A model generated the notes under the pieces. That model made no database searches and was not told where the DNA came from. It saw only the letters and a list, made by a program, of their open reading frames with translations. From contig DVLP01000092.1 of assembly GCA_018715445.1 (NCBI GenBank), forward strand, positions 1 to 5,422: a stretch of DNA of 5,422 bases. The letters run 5' to 3'. The position numbers and the translations under genes are program-made. This document shows positions 1 through 5,374 of the stretch, piece after piece; the first letter of the stretch is position 1; the number at the start of each line of letters is the position of its first letter. Source of the stretch: Candidatus Avipropionibacterium avicola. GTDB lineage: Bacteria; Actinomycetota; Actinomycetes; Propionibacteriales; Propionibacteriaceae.

Positions 1-1231
1 ACTCCCGCACCCGGGCCACCAACGCGTCGCGGTCGAGCGTGGTGACGTCCTGGGCGGCCAACCGGGTGACCTGATCGGACAACTCGACCGCACGCGGGTC
101 CTCGGCCCAGCGTGCCGGGTCGAACCGGCGCAGTCGCGGGATCACCCGCAGCGGCGCGCTCAGCAGTCGCGGCCGTGGACGGGGTGCGGTGATGGTGACG
201 GCGGTGACCACGCCGTCGCGCTGCTCGAAGAGCCGGCCGTAGGCCCCGGCCAGGCCGAGGTCCTCGCTGATCCGCGCCATCATGCCGACCGGGCCGTACG
301 GGATCCAGGTGGTGAGGTCCAAGGGGTACGGACGCACCGTCAGGTAGTCGAGGATGATGCTGGCCATCGTGCGCTCGATGCGGTTGAGCTCGACCGGTGG
401 TGGTGGCAGTGCCGTCATGGGGCGGGCCTGCAGGATGTGGAGCCGGCCGTCGGCGAAGGCCCACTCGATGTCCTGGGGGCATCCGAAGTGGGCCGCGACC
501 TGCTCGCCGTGACGCACCAGCTCACGGACCTGCTGGTCGGTCAGGACTGGCTGGCCAGGGTTGTGATGACCAGTGCTGTGACGGTTCGGGGTGGGGCGCT
601 CGGAGACGGCCACGGATCCGTCGGCCTCCCCGGCCGTCCAGTTCGTGATGTGACCGCTGGGATCGGTGAGCAGGTGATCGGGGATCACCTCGCCGGAGAC
701 CACGGCCTCCCCCAACCCCGGGTGGGCATCGATGGAGCGTCGGTCCCGGCGGCCGGTGACCGGGTCGGCGGTGAACATCACGCCGGCCACCTCGGCCGGG
801 ACCATGCGTTGCACCACGACCGCGATCGCGACCTGGTCGTCGGTGATGCCGAGCCGCGTGCGGTAGGCGACCGCGCGTGCTCCGTACAGCGAGGCGGCAC
901 ACTCGGCGACGGCGGCCAGCACCTGCTCGGCGCCCTCGACCTCGAGGATGGTGTCCTGCTGCCCGGCGAAGGTGGCGCCGGGCAGGTCCTCGGCCGTGGC
1001 ACTCGACCGCACCGCGACAGGGCCGGCACCCAGGGCGGCGTACCGCTCGCGAATCTCGTCGGCGAGTGGGTCCGGCAGCGCCCCGGAGACGCCGGCCAGT
1101 GCCTCGGTGGTGACGACGAAGCCGTCGGGGACCGGTTGACCGATCCTGATCAATTCACCGAGATTGGCGCCCTTGCCGCCGACCTGGGCGATCGCCCTGC
1201 TCTCCCGCAGGGGCAGTGTCTGCGATGCCAT
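1..1231 (-). CDS. PEP/pyruvate-binding-domain enzyme (RPH/PEP-synthase-like), N-terminal part, cut by the window edge
   Basis: About 410 codons are open on the minus strand without a stop down to base 2, so the gene continues beyond the left edge. The protein starts MASQTLPLRESRAIAQVGGKGANLGEL. Visible motifs of the PPDK_N ATP-grasp domain are GGKGANLGEL (residues 18-27, with the ATP-binding Lys20), AVRSSATAEDLP (73-84, Arg75), GVMFTADPVTG (150-160), GLGEAVVSG (172-180) and DIEWAFADG followed by LQARP (254-271, with Glu256, Gln268 and Arg270). This domain binds ATP in PEP synthases and rifampin phosphotransferases and phosphorylates a swivelling histidine. Residues ~285-410 start a second domain (RPYPLDLTTW near 310) that resembles the central substrate domain of RPH-like proteins. 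The phosphohistidine domain would lie off the edge and cannot be checked. The segment between Lys20 and Arg75 is short for the family. The ATG at 1231-1229 has GGAG five bases upstream and a promoter beyond it. Domain assignment is firm; whether the substrate is rifampin, pyruvate or something else is unknown. Confidence 0.9.
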   Translation of the reverse strand, partial: MASQTLPLRESRAIAQVGGKGANLGELIRIGQPVPDGFVVTTEALAGVSGALPDPLADEIRERYAALGAGPVAVRSSATAEDLPGATFAGQQDTILEVEGAEQVLAAVAECAASLYGARAVAYRTRLGITDDQVAIAVVVQRMVPAEVAGVMFTADPVTGRRDRRSIDAHPGLGEAVVSGEVIPDHLLTDPSGHITNWTAGEADGSVAVSERPTPNRHSTGHHNPGQPVLTDQQVRELVRHGEQVAAHFGCPQDIEWAFADGRLHILQARPMTALPPPPVELNRIERTMASIILDYLTVRPYPLDLTTWIPYGPVGMMARISEDLGLAGAYGRLFEQRDGVVTAVTITAPRPRPRLLSAPLRVIPRLRRFDPARWAEDPRAVELSDQVTRLAAQDVTTLDRDALVARVRE

Positions 1232-1236
1232 CGGAA

Positions 1237-1240
1237 CTCC
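1237..1240 (-). promoter_or_regulatory. Ribosome binding site of the RPH-like gene
   Basis: The minus strand reads GGAG, then five bases (TTCCG), then the ATG at 1231-1229. This supports that ATG, which also places the GGKGAN motif at the normal distance from the N terminus. Confidence 0.6.
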
Positions 1241-1270
1241 GTTCAATACGAAACGCTGCGTTCCCTATTG

Positions 1271-1299
1271 ACGGTAGACCCGGATCGGGGACCGCACAA
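1271..1299 (-). promoter_or_regulatory. Sigma70-like promoter of the RPH-like gene
   Basis: On the minus strand TTGTGC (1299-1294) and TACCGT (1276-1271) are separated by exactly 17 bases. TACCGT fits the actinobacterial TAnnnT pattern of the -10 box and TTGTGC keeps the TTG of the -35 box. Transcription would start near 1264, giving a leader of about 33 bases that contains the GGAG at 1240-1237. This is a match by eye; no start site has been measured. Confidence 0.5.
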
Positions 1300-1311
1300 G
1301 CGAGTTCGCAG

Positions 1312-1374
1312 AGTGACCGGTGACAGGGCTGGATCGGGCCGGAACCGCCTCCCCCACCCCCGTCACCGGTCACT
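1312..1374. repeat. Perfect 13-bp inverted repeat in the divergent intergenic region
   Basis: AGTGACCGGTGAC at 1312-1324 is the exact reverse complement of GTCACCGGTCACT at 1362-1374, with 37 bases between the arms. Each arm is itself nearly symmetric around ACCGGT. The left arm lies just upstream of the -35 box of the minus-strand gene, where an activator or a looping repressor would bind; the right arm lies about 50 bases before the ABC-F start. Two operators for one dimeric regulator are the simplest reading. A long-loop RNA hairpin is the alternative. Confidence 0.65.
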
Positions 1375-1410
1375 TTCCGAAAACTGGGTGCAACACCCGA
1401 GCGGCCCCAG

Positions 1411-1416
1411 CAGAAT
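1411..1416 (+). promoter_or_regulatory. Possible -10 box for leaderless ABC-F transcription
   Basis: CAGAAT resembles an actinobacterial -10 hexamer and ends eight bases before the GTG at 1425. Transcription would then begin at or next to the start codon, which would explain why no Shine-Dalgarno is seen. The -35 region is poor: GTGCAA at 1388-1393, 17 bases upstream, has three of six consensus bases and lies inside a small hairpin (GGGTG 1386-1390 with CACCC 1394-1398). Low confidence. Confidence 0.3.
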
Positions 1417-1424
1417 GGGCCCAC

Positions 1425-3101
1425 GTGGGACATCTGGAGCTGGCTGGGATCTCGTACCACCTCCCCGACGGGCGGGTGCTGCTCAACGACGTCGGATTCC
1501 GGGTCGGCGACGGCGCCACGATCGCCCTGATCGGGGCCAACGGGGCCGGCAAGTCCACCCTGTTGCGGATCATCCGTGGCGAGACCGCCCCGACCGAGGG
1601 CACCGTCACCCGGTCCGGATCGCTCGGCGTGATGCGTCAGATGGTCACCCAGGGACATGACGACTGGACCGTACGGGACCTACTGCTGTCGGTCGCCCCA
1701 CCGCGGATCCGCGAGGCCGCCGCCCGCGTCGACGCGTTGGAGTTGCGGTTGATGGAGTCCGATGACGAGCCGACCCAACTGCGCTACGCCGAGGCCCTGG
1801 CCGAGCTGGCCGATGCCGGCGGCTACGACCTCGAGGTGTTGTGGGACGTCTGCACCACGGCGGCGGTCGGCCTACCGTACGACAAGGTCCGGCTTCGCGA
1901 GATGCGCACGCTGTCAGGTGGTGAGCAGAAGCGGTTGGTGCTGGAGGCCCTGCTGCGCGGACCCGACGAGATCCTGCTGCTCGACGAGCCGGACAACTAC
2001 CTCGACGTCCCGGGCAAGCAGTGGCTGGAGGCCCAGCTGCAGGCCACCGACAAGACCGTGCTGTACGTCAGCCATGATCGCGAGCTGTTGGCCAACACCG
2101 CCACCCGGATCGTCACGGTCGAGCTGGGCGCGGCCGGCAACACCACCTGGACCCATCCGGGCACCTTCGACAGCTACCACCAGGCCCGACTCGACCGGTT
2201 CGCCCGGCTCGACGAGCTGCGTCGGCGCTGGGACGAGGAGCACGAGAAGCTGCGCCAGCTGATGTTGATGTACAAGAACAAGGCCGCCTTCAACTCCGAC
2301 ATGGCCAGCCGCTACCGGGCCGCCCAGACCCGGCTGGAGAAGTTCGAGGAGGCTGGGCCACCCGAGGCCCAGCCGTTGCACCAGCAGGTGTCGATGCGCC
2401 TCACCGGAGGCCGGACCGGCAAGCGGGCCCTGGTGTGCACCGACCTCGAGCTGACCGGGTTGATGAAGCCGTTCGACCTGGAGGTCTGGTACGGAGAACG
2501 CCTTGGTGTGCTCGGATCCAACGGTTCGGGCAAGTCACACTTCCTGCGGCTGCTGGCCGGCGGCGGCACCGACCCGGATCCGGCCATGGGCACCCTCGGG
2601 GACGCGTCGGTGACCCCGGTCCCCCACACCGGCACGGCCCGGCTGGGTGCCCGGGTCCGTCCGGGGCTGTTCGTGCAGACCCACGAGCATCCCGAGCTCG
2701 CCGGTCGGACGCTGCTCGAGATCCTGCACCGGGGCGATGATCATCGTGACGGGCTCGGCCGTGAGGCGGCGGCGCGGGTGTTGGACCGCTACGAGTTGGC
2801 CCGGTCGGCCGAGCAAAGCTTCGACTCGTTGAGCGGCGGCCAACAGGCCCGGCTGCAGATCCTGTTGCTGGAGTTGTCCGGAGCGACCATGTTGCTGTTG
2901 GACGAACCGACCGACAACCTCGACCTGGAGTCCGCCGAGGCACTCGAGCACGCCCTGGATGCCTACCAGGGCACGGTTCTGGCCGTCACCCACGACCGGT
3001 GGTTCGCCCGCAGCCTCGACCGTTTCGTGGTCTTCGGCGCCGACGGCACCATCCGCGAGTCCGACGACCCGGTGTGGACCGAACCCCGCGTCCGCCGCTG
3101 A
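1425..3101 (+). CDS. ABC-F family ATPase (translation-associated, non-transporter)
   Basis: The product has 558 residues from the GTG at 1425 and contains two ABC ATPase domains with no membrane segment, the ABC-F arrangement. Domain 1 has Walker A GANGAGKST (37-45), signature LSGGEQKR (163-170), Walker B ILLLDEPDNYLD (183-194) and the switch His217 in SHDR. A charged, helical linker (about 245-325) joins it to domain 2, which has Walker A GSNGSGKSH (364-372), signature LSGGQQAR (469-476), Walker B MLLLDEPTDNLD (489-500) and His523 in THDR. Both sites keep their catalytic Glu (188 and 494), so both should hydrolyse ATP. ABC-F proteins bind the ribosomal E site; some protect against antibiotics and others are housekeeping factors, and sequence alone does not separate these here. 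Reading could extend in frame to an ATG at 1320, but the added 35 residues look non-coding and VGHLELAGISYHLPDG is the expected N terminus of this subgroup. The gene is divergent from the RPH-like gene and convergent with the oxidoreductase. Confidence 0.93.
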   Translation: MGHLELAGISYHLPDGRVLLNDVGFRVGDGATIALIGANGAGKSTLLRIIRGETAPTEGTVTRSGSLGVMRQMVTQGHDDWTVRDLLLSVAPPRIREAAARVDALELRLMESDDEPTQLRYAEALAELADAGGYDLEVLWDVCTTAAVGLPYDKVRLREMRTLSGGEQKRLVLEALLRGPDEILLLDEPDNYLDVPGKQWLEAQLQATDKTVLYVSHDRELLANTATRIVTVELGAAGNTTWTHPGTFDSYHQARLDRFARLDELRRRWDEEHEKLRQLMLMYKNKAAFNSDMASRYRAAQTRLEKFEEAGPPEAQPLHQQVSMRLTGGRTGKRALVCTDLELTGLMKPFDLEVWYGERLGVLGSNGSGKSHFLRLLAGGGTDPDPAMGTLGDASVTPVPHTGTARLGARVRPGLFVQTHEHPELAGRTLLEILHRGDDHRDGLGREAAARVLDRYELARSAEQSFDSLSGGQQARLQILLLELSGATMLLLDEPTDNLDLESAEALEHALDAYQGTVLAVTHDRWFARSLDRFVVFGADGTIRESDDPVWTEPRVRR

Positions 3102-3130
3102 GCTGACCCTCCCGTCACCCACCCCCTTCT

Positions 3131-3203
3131 CGGATCCACATACTTCTGCACTGATCCACGCCCACCACAGCGGGCGTGGATCAGCAGAGGAGGCGTGGAT
3201 CCG
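3131..3203. terminator. Nested inverted repeats, likely bidirectional terminator
   Basis: In the 120-base gap between two convergent genes, CTGATCCACGCCC (3151-3163) pairs perfectly with GGGCGTGGATCAG (3172-3184) around an eight-base loop. An outer pair, CGGATCCAC (3131-3139) with GTGGATCCG (3195-3203), brackets it. The 13-bp GC-rich inner stem works on either strand. No run of T follows on either side, which is common for actinobacterial hairpin terminators. The inner and outer stems share the GTGGATC word, so they could form alternative pairings. Confidence 0.7.
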
Positions 3204-3221
3204 GAGACGGGGGATGTTTCC

Positions 3222-4319
3222 TCACGCGTCGCGGTCAGCCGCGGGGACATCGGTGCGGTTGTGCACCATGGGGGTGAACTCGATGGGCTCGGCCGGCTCG
3301 GGCGGGCCGCAGAACTCCGGGTGGGTGACGATCCCGCGCAGGTCGGCCATGGTGCCGGTGCGCTCGGCCTCGTACATCGCCCAGATCACCTGCAGGCCCT
3401 GGATCGACTGCTCCGCATCGGTGTGCGGGGCGCGGGCTTCGTCAATGGCATCGAAGAACTCGACGAGCTCGCCCATCACGTTCTTCTTGGTCCCGTGGGT
3501 CGCGAGCAGCGTCTCGTCGGGGCCGTGGAGGTGGGTCAGGGTGCCGGCGCGGAAGTCGAGCTCGACCATGCCTTCGCTGAACTGGGCGTGGATCGCGTAC
3601 TTCAGCCGCGACCCCTTGGCGCCCCAGGTGCCGCCGTGGTAGCCGAGGATGCCGTTCTCGAAGCGAATCACCGCGTCGCTGGTGCCCTCCCCCTCCATCC
3701 ACGGCGTCCCCAGCGTCGAGCCGAGGTGGATGCCCTGGACCGGCGCACCGCAGTACCACAACAGCAGATCGATGTAGTGACAGCCATGACTCACGAACTG
3801 TCCGCCACCGAGGGTCTGCTTCTTCAGCGCCCAGTGCCCTTCCTCGTAACGGGTGTACTGCTCGGTCCAGATGCTCATGTGGAACAACTGTCCGTACACG
3901 TGCTCGTCGATCAGCTCCTTGAGCTTGATCACCAGCGGGTGGTAGCGCATCGGGTACGCGGTCATCAGGGTGACGTCCTGGCGCTGCGCCTCGGCCTGCA
4001 GCTCACGGCACTGGAGCTCGGTCACGGCCAGCGGCTTCTCCATCAGGACATGCTTGCCGGCCCGCAACGCATCCATCCCGACACTGTGGTGGACATGGTG
4101 CGGCAGCACCCCGAGCACGCAGTCGACCTCGTCCAGCACCTCCCGGTGGTCGGTCGCCACGATCGGGGCACCCAGTGCCTGCCCGGCAGCCTCGGCCCGC
4201 TCGCGGATCGGGTCGACACAGGCGACCACCTCGACCCTGTCGGCGAGGTCGCCGAAGACGGCCTGATGGGACTTCTCCATGCCACCACAGCCCAGGATGG
4301 CCAACCGGTGACGCGTCAT
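3222..4319 (-). CDS. Gfo/Idh/MocA-family NAD-dependent oxidoreductase
   Basis: A complete 365-residue protein of typical family length. The N-terminal Rossmann fold starts at once: RLAILGCGGM (5-14) is the dinucleotide-binding turn, and VVACVDP (31-37) ends strand 2 with Asp36, which suggests NAD rather than NADP. The family hallmark EKP occupies 94-96 in HVLMEKPLAV. The C-terminal sheet domain carries TAYPMRYHP (120-128) and LGGGQFVSHGCHYIDLL (170-186), where His181 and Asp184 are in the usual active-site positions. Members oxidise or reduce sugars, inositols or related polyols in the cytoplasm; I cannot name this substrate. No sugar transporter or kinase lies nearby to help. The start is ATG at 4319-4317 with an excellent Shine-Dalgarno; an in-frame GTG at 4346 lies upstream of that site and is rejected. 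The gene follows the AraC gene on the same strand after a 177-base gap, so it is probably transcribed separately, although regulation by AraC is possible. Confidence 0.92.
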   Translation of the reverse strand: MTRHRLAILGCGGMEKSHQAVFGDLADRVEVVACVDPIRERAEAAGQALGAPIVATDHREVLDEVDCVLGVLPHHVHHSVGMDALRAGKHVLMEKPLAVTELQCRELQAEAQRQDVTLMTAYPMRYHPLVIKLKELIDEHVYGQLFHMSIWTEQYTRYEEGHWALKKQTLGGGQFVSHGCHYIDLLLWYCGAPVQGIHLGSTLGTPWMEGEGTSDAVIRFENGILGYHGGTWGAKGSRLKYAIHAQFSEGMVELDFRAGTLTHLHGPDETLLATHGTKKNVMGELVEFFDAIDEARAPHTDAEQSIQGLQVIWAMYEAERTGTMADLRGIVTHPEFCGPPEPAEPIEFTPMVHNRTDVPAADRDA

Positions 4320-4326
4320 GAGCGCA

Positions 4327-4336
4327 CCCCTCCTCC
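4327..4336 (-). promoter_or_regulatory. Strong Shine-Dalgarno of the oxidoreductase gene
   Basis: The minus strand reads GGAGGAGGGG followed by seven bases and ATG. This decides the start at 4319 over the GTG at 4346. It is the strongest ribosome binding site in the window and suggests efficient translation. Confidence 0.8.
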
Positions 4337-4423
4337 GGGCCCGCACCCGGGGCCCTGTCCTCGACGAGTCTGAACCACCCGGTCAGTCACCACCGAGTCC
4401 GTACGGCTTCGCGCCCATCCCCC

Positions 4424-4439
4424 GGACGCCCGAGCGTCC
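4424..4439. repeat. Short perfect hairpin between the AraC and oxidoreductase genes
   Basis: GGACGC (4424-4429) and GCGTCC (4434-4439) form a six-bp stem around CCGA. It could be a second terminator stem behind the AraC gene or an operator ahead of the oxidoreductase gene. The remaining spacer contains CCGTACG twice (4399-4405, where it is part of the palindrome CCGTACGG, and 4448-4454), but I see no convincing promoter in it. Confidence 0.35.
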
Positions 4440-4467
4440 ACGATTCCCCGTACGCGACCGATGCGGT

Positions 4468-4492
4468 GGCCGTGTCGTCACGGGAGACGGCC
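4468..4492 (-). terminator. Probable terminator of the AraC gene
   Basis: GGCCGT (4468-4473) pairs with ACGGCC (4487-4492), and after one mismatch two more pairs extend the stem. It starts four bases after the AraC stop codon on the minus strand. No T run follows. Position and symmetry suggest a terminator, but the stem is short. Confidence 0.45.
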
Positions 4493-4496
4493 GGGC

Positions 4497-5309
4497 TCAA
4501 CCCGCCGAGCGGTCACCGCGTTGCCGCAAGCCCGGTGTCTGGCCGGTGGCGTCACGGAACGCAGCGATGAATCCGCTCGCGGTGTCATAGCCCACTCGCG
4601 TGGCCACCTCGGCCACGGTCAGTTCCTCGGCGAGCAGCCGGGAGGCCTGCACCATCCGGGCCCGCTTGCGCCAGGAGGCGAACCCCTCACCGGTCTCGGC
4701 ACCGAAGGCGCGTATCACGGTACGGGTGCTGACACCGAGACGACGGCACCACTGCTCGAGCGAGGTCCGATCCCCGGGATCGGCCATCACGGCTTCGGCG
4801 ATCCGTCGAGCCGCCGGGTGCACGGGCAGTGCCAACGCCGTCAACTGGTCTGGGGCCTCCTGCAACAGGCTCACCATGAGGCGGTGACAGCTTTCGCGCC
4901 GCTCACGGGGCAGATCGGGCGTGGTCGCGACGTGGCGGATGACCTCGGCCAGCAGCGGACCGCAGCTCACGGCCCGTGGCTCGTCCCATCGCTGGCCCGA
5001 CGGTCGCAGCGCCGGATCCAGATAGGCGCTGTACGACGGGCCGGAGCCGAACATCCGTACCGCATGGACCATGGTGGCGGGCAGCCAGGTGATCGCATCG
5101 GGCGAGACCAGCCAGCGTGCCCCGGCGATGACGAGCTCGCTGGCACCGGAGGGATGCCAGAAGATCTGGTCGGTCTCGTGACTGTGCGGTGCGTGAGCGC
5201 GTTGGTGATGGACGGCACCGACAAAGTTTTTCGATGTCACCCGCGGCGCATGCCGCACCTGCATCCCCGGGCCGGTGGTTTGGTCATCGGTCACAGGTGA
5301 CACACCCAT
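4497..5309 (-). CDS. AraC-family transcriptional regulator with N-terminal His-rich cupin
   Basis: A complete 270-residue regulator. The N-terminal half is a cupin-type sensor domain (about 25-110) with HHQRAHAPHSHETDQIFWHPSG (34-55), GARWLVSPDAITWLPATMVHAV (63-84) and many histidines (34, 35, 39, 42, 44, 52, 82). The C-terminal half has the two AraC helix-turn-helix units: TSLEQWCRRLGVSTRTVIRAF (182-202) and TVAEVATRVGYDTASGFIAAF (231-251), closing with TGQTP. This cupin plus HTH order, with an HxH...Q(I/L)xW pattern, is that of NimR/RipA-like regulators, several of which control efflux or iron genes. I chose ATG 5309 because GAGGAG lies four bases upstream. An in-frame ATG at 5345 would add twelve residues (MRLGCHGCARSD) that look poorly coding, but it has AGGG six bases upstream and cannot be excluded. 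An iron-box-like palindrome lies just upstream, so the gene may be iron-repressed. The effector and targets are unknown. Confidence 0.9.
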   Translation of the reverse strand: MGVSPVTDDQTTGPGMQVRHAPRVTSKNFVGAVHHQRAHAPHSHETDQIFWHPSGASELVIAGARWLVSPDAITWLPATMVHAVRMFGSGPSYSAYLDPALRPSGQRWDEPRAVSCGPLLAEVIRHVATTPDLPRERRESCHRLMVSLLQEAPDQLTALALPVHPAARRIAEAVMADPGDRTSLEQWCRRLGVSTRTVIRAFGAETGEGFASWRKRARMVQASRLLAEELTVAEVATRVGYDTASGFIAAFRDATGQTPGLRQRGDRSAG

Positions 5310-5313
5310 GTCA

Positions 5314-5319
5314 CTCCTC
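5314..5319 (-). promoter_or_regulatory. Shine-Dalgarno deciding the AraC start
   Basis: GAGGAG on the minus strand lies four bases before the ATG at 5309-5307. It is better than the AGGG ahead of the upstream ATG at 5345, although its spacing is slightly tight. Confidence 0.55.
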
Positions 5320-5344
5320 GCACATCCGTGGCATCCGAGCCGCA

Positions 5345-5372
5345 TTGAGGACCCTAAAGGGAAGGCTACCTT
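5345..5372 (+). promoter_or_regulatory. Possible divergent promoter for a gene beyond the right edge
   Basis: TTGAGG (5345-5350) and TACCTT (5367-5372) are separated by 16 bases on the plus strand and embrace the iron-box-like palindrome. TACCTT is repeated directly at 5373-5378. No ATG or GTG follows before 5422, so any gene would start outside the window. Confidence 0.35.
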
Positions 5373-5374
5373 TA
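5355..5374. promoter_or_regulatory. IdeR/DtxR-like iron box
   Basis: TAAAGG (5355-5360) and CCTTTA (5369-5374) are perfect inverted arms around GAAGGCTA. The 19 bases at 5356-5374, AAAGGGAAGGCTACCTTTA, match the DtxR/IdeR consensus TTAGGTTAGGCTAACCTAA at 12 positions, including all of the central AGGCTA. On the minus strand it covers a possible -10 box (TAGCCT, 5368-5363) for the AraC gene and partly overlaps another (TAGGGT, 5356-5351). An iron-loaded repressor there would shut off AraC. This is a sequence match only. Confidence 0.5.

Noticed and set aside
1268..1301. Plus-strand TTGACG (1268-1273) as a -35 box for the ABC-F gene
   Set aside because: No acceptable -10 hexamer lies 16-18 bases downstream, so it is not a convincing promoter.
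1232..1424. Rifamycin-associated element, the inverted repeat found upstream of some rph genes
   Set aside because: I looked for a GGGGCTTGCGGCAAG-like site upstream of the RPH-like gene and saw none. The 13-bp repeat present has a different sequence, so rifamycin induction is not supported by this motif.
1320..1424. Upstream ATG start extending the ABC-F protein by 35 residues
   Set aside because: The added residues look non-coding, have no Shine-Dalgarno, and would put one arm of the inverted repeat inside the gene. The GTG at 1425 gives the expected N terminus.
437..1660. Plus-strand open frame of 407 codons across the RPH-like gene and the start of the ABC-F gene
   Set aside because: It crosses two well-supported genes in wrong frames and spans their promoter region. 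No family motif is present.
2535..3122. Minus-strand open frame of 195 codons opposite the ABC-F gene
   Set aside because: It lies opposite the second ATPase domain with all its motifs in the other strand; it is a composition artefact.
4335..4355. GC-rich hairpin CCGGG/CCCGG next to the oxidoreductase Shine-Dalgarno as a riboswitch or thermosensor
   Set aside because: The stem is five bp, does not pair with the Shine-Dalgarno core, and no known riboswitch fold is recognisable.
3195..4373. Plus-strand open frame of 392 codons opposite the oxidoreductase gene
   Set aside because: It mirrors a gene with clear Rossmann and EKP motifs. Its own protein has no recognisable motif, and long antisense frames are expected in GC-rich coding DNA.
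4461..5300. Plus-strand open frame of 279 codons opposite the AraC gene
   Set aside because: It shadows the AraC gene, which shows both helix-turn-helix units. The antisense product is Gly/Arg/His-rich without a domain.
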